Shown one piece after another: positions 5,197-5,221 of a stretch of DNA of 5,221 nt. This DNA comes from Pseudomonadota bacterium. GTDB lineage: Bacteria; Desulfobacterota; Syntrophia; Syntrophales; JADFWA01. How positions within the stretch are numbered: position 1 is the stretch's first letter; each line of letters starts with the position of its first letter. The stretch lies in the NCBI GenBank assembly GCA_030610915.1, contig JAUWQS010000150.1, positions 1 to 5,221 of the forward strand. Reading direction: 5' to 3'. The notes under the pieces are model-generated. The model was given only the letters and a program-made list of their open reading frames with translations, was not told the origin of the DNA and did not search any database. The translations under genes and the position numbers were made by a program.

Positions 5197-5221
5197 ACCC
5201 GAAAAACACAATTGCGGCGCT

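Noticed and set aside
4519..5211. Other open frames over trkH and its upstream region (4519-4755, 4612-4878, 4838-5038, 4963-5211)
   Set aside because: They overlap the well-supported trkH frame or repeat tracts and have unnatural composition.
1..5221. Defence, toxin-antitoxin or other multi-gene novel system
   Set aside because: Only four genes are present, on both strands and separated by repeats, and three belong to ordinary housekeeping families. Nothing links them into a system.

Overview
The window looks like a chromosomal segment from a motile Gram-negative anaerobe. My best guess is a Desulfobacterota (deltaproteobacterial) or similar lineage. That rests on a flagellar cap gene behind a sigma-28 promoter, a crotonase-fold acyl-CoA enzyme, a TrkH potassium channel subunit, and many palindromic and heptameric intergenic repeats. 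The taxonomy is inference; no rRNA or marker gene is present.

Layout. Positions 3-148 hold a MITE-like palindromic element with an outer and an inner pair of inverted repeats. It ends four bases before a near-consensus sigma-28 (FliA) promoter (153-179). That promoter drives fliD (264-1688, +), the flagellar filament cap protein. The next ~550 bases (1689-2241) have no gene. They are filled by two palindromic elements, 1721-1950 and 1964-2133, and end in a possible sigma-70-type promoter and a strong ribosome binding site. A 97-residue protein of unknown function follows (2242-2535, +). After a 275-base spacer with a hairpin plus T-run comes a 256-residue enoyl-CoA hydratase/isomerase family protein (2811-3581, +). 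A hairpin terminator (3589-3634) and a solo arm of a repeat already seen upstream (3655-3684) lie between it and the convergent trkH gene (3693-5144, -). The last ~75 bases are mainly GGCTGAA-type heptamers, also found just upstream of fliD.

The genes do not form one pathway. fliD is expressed as a late flagellar gene, apparently alone: no fliS follows. The crotonase belongs to acyl-CoA metabolism, and trkH to potassium uptake with a TrkA partner outside the window. Each is separated from its neighbour by repeats, so each is probably its own transcription unit. I see no undescribed multi-gene system. The most notable points are the sigma-28 promoter next to the MITE, the dense palindromic repeats, the non-canonical active site of the crotonase and the unassigned 97-residue protein.
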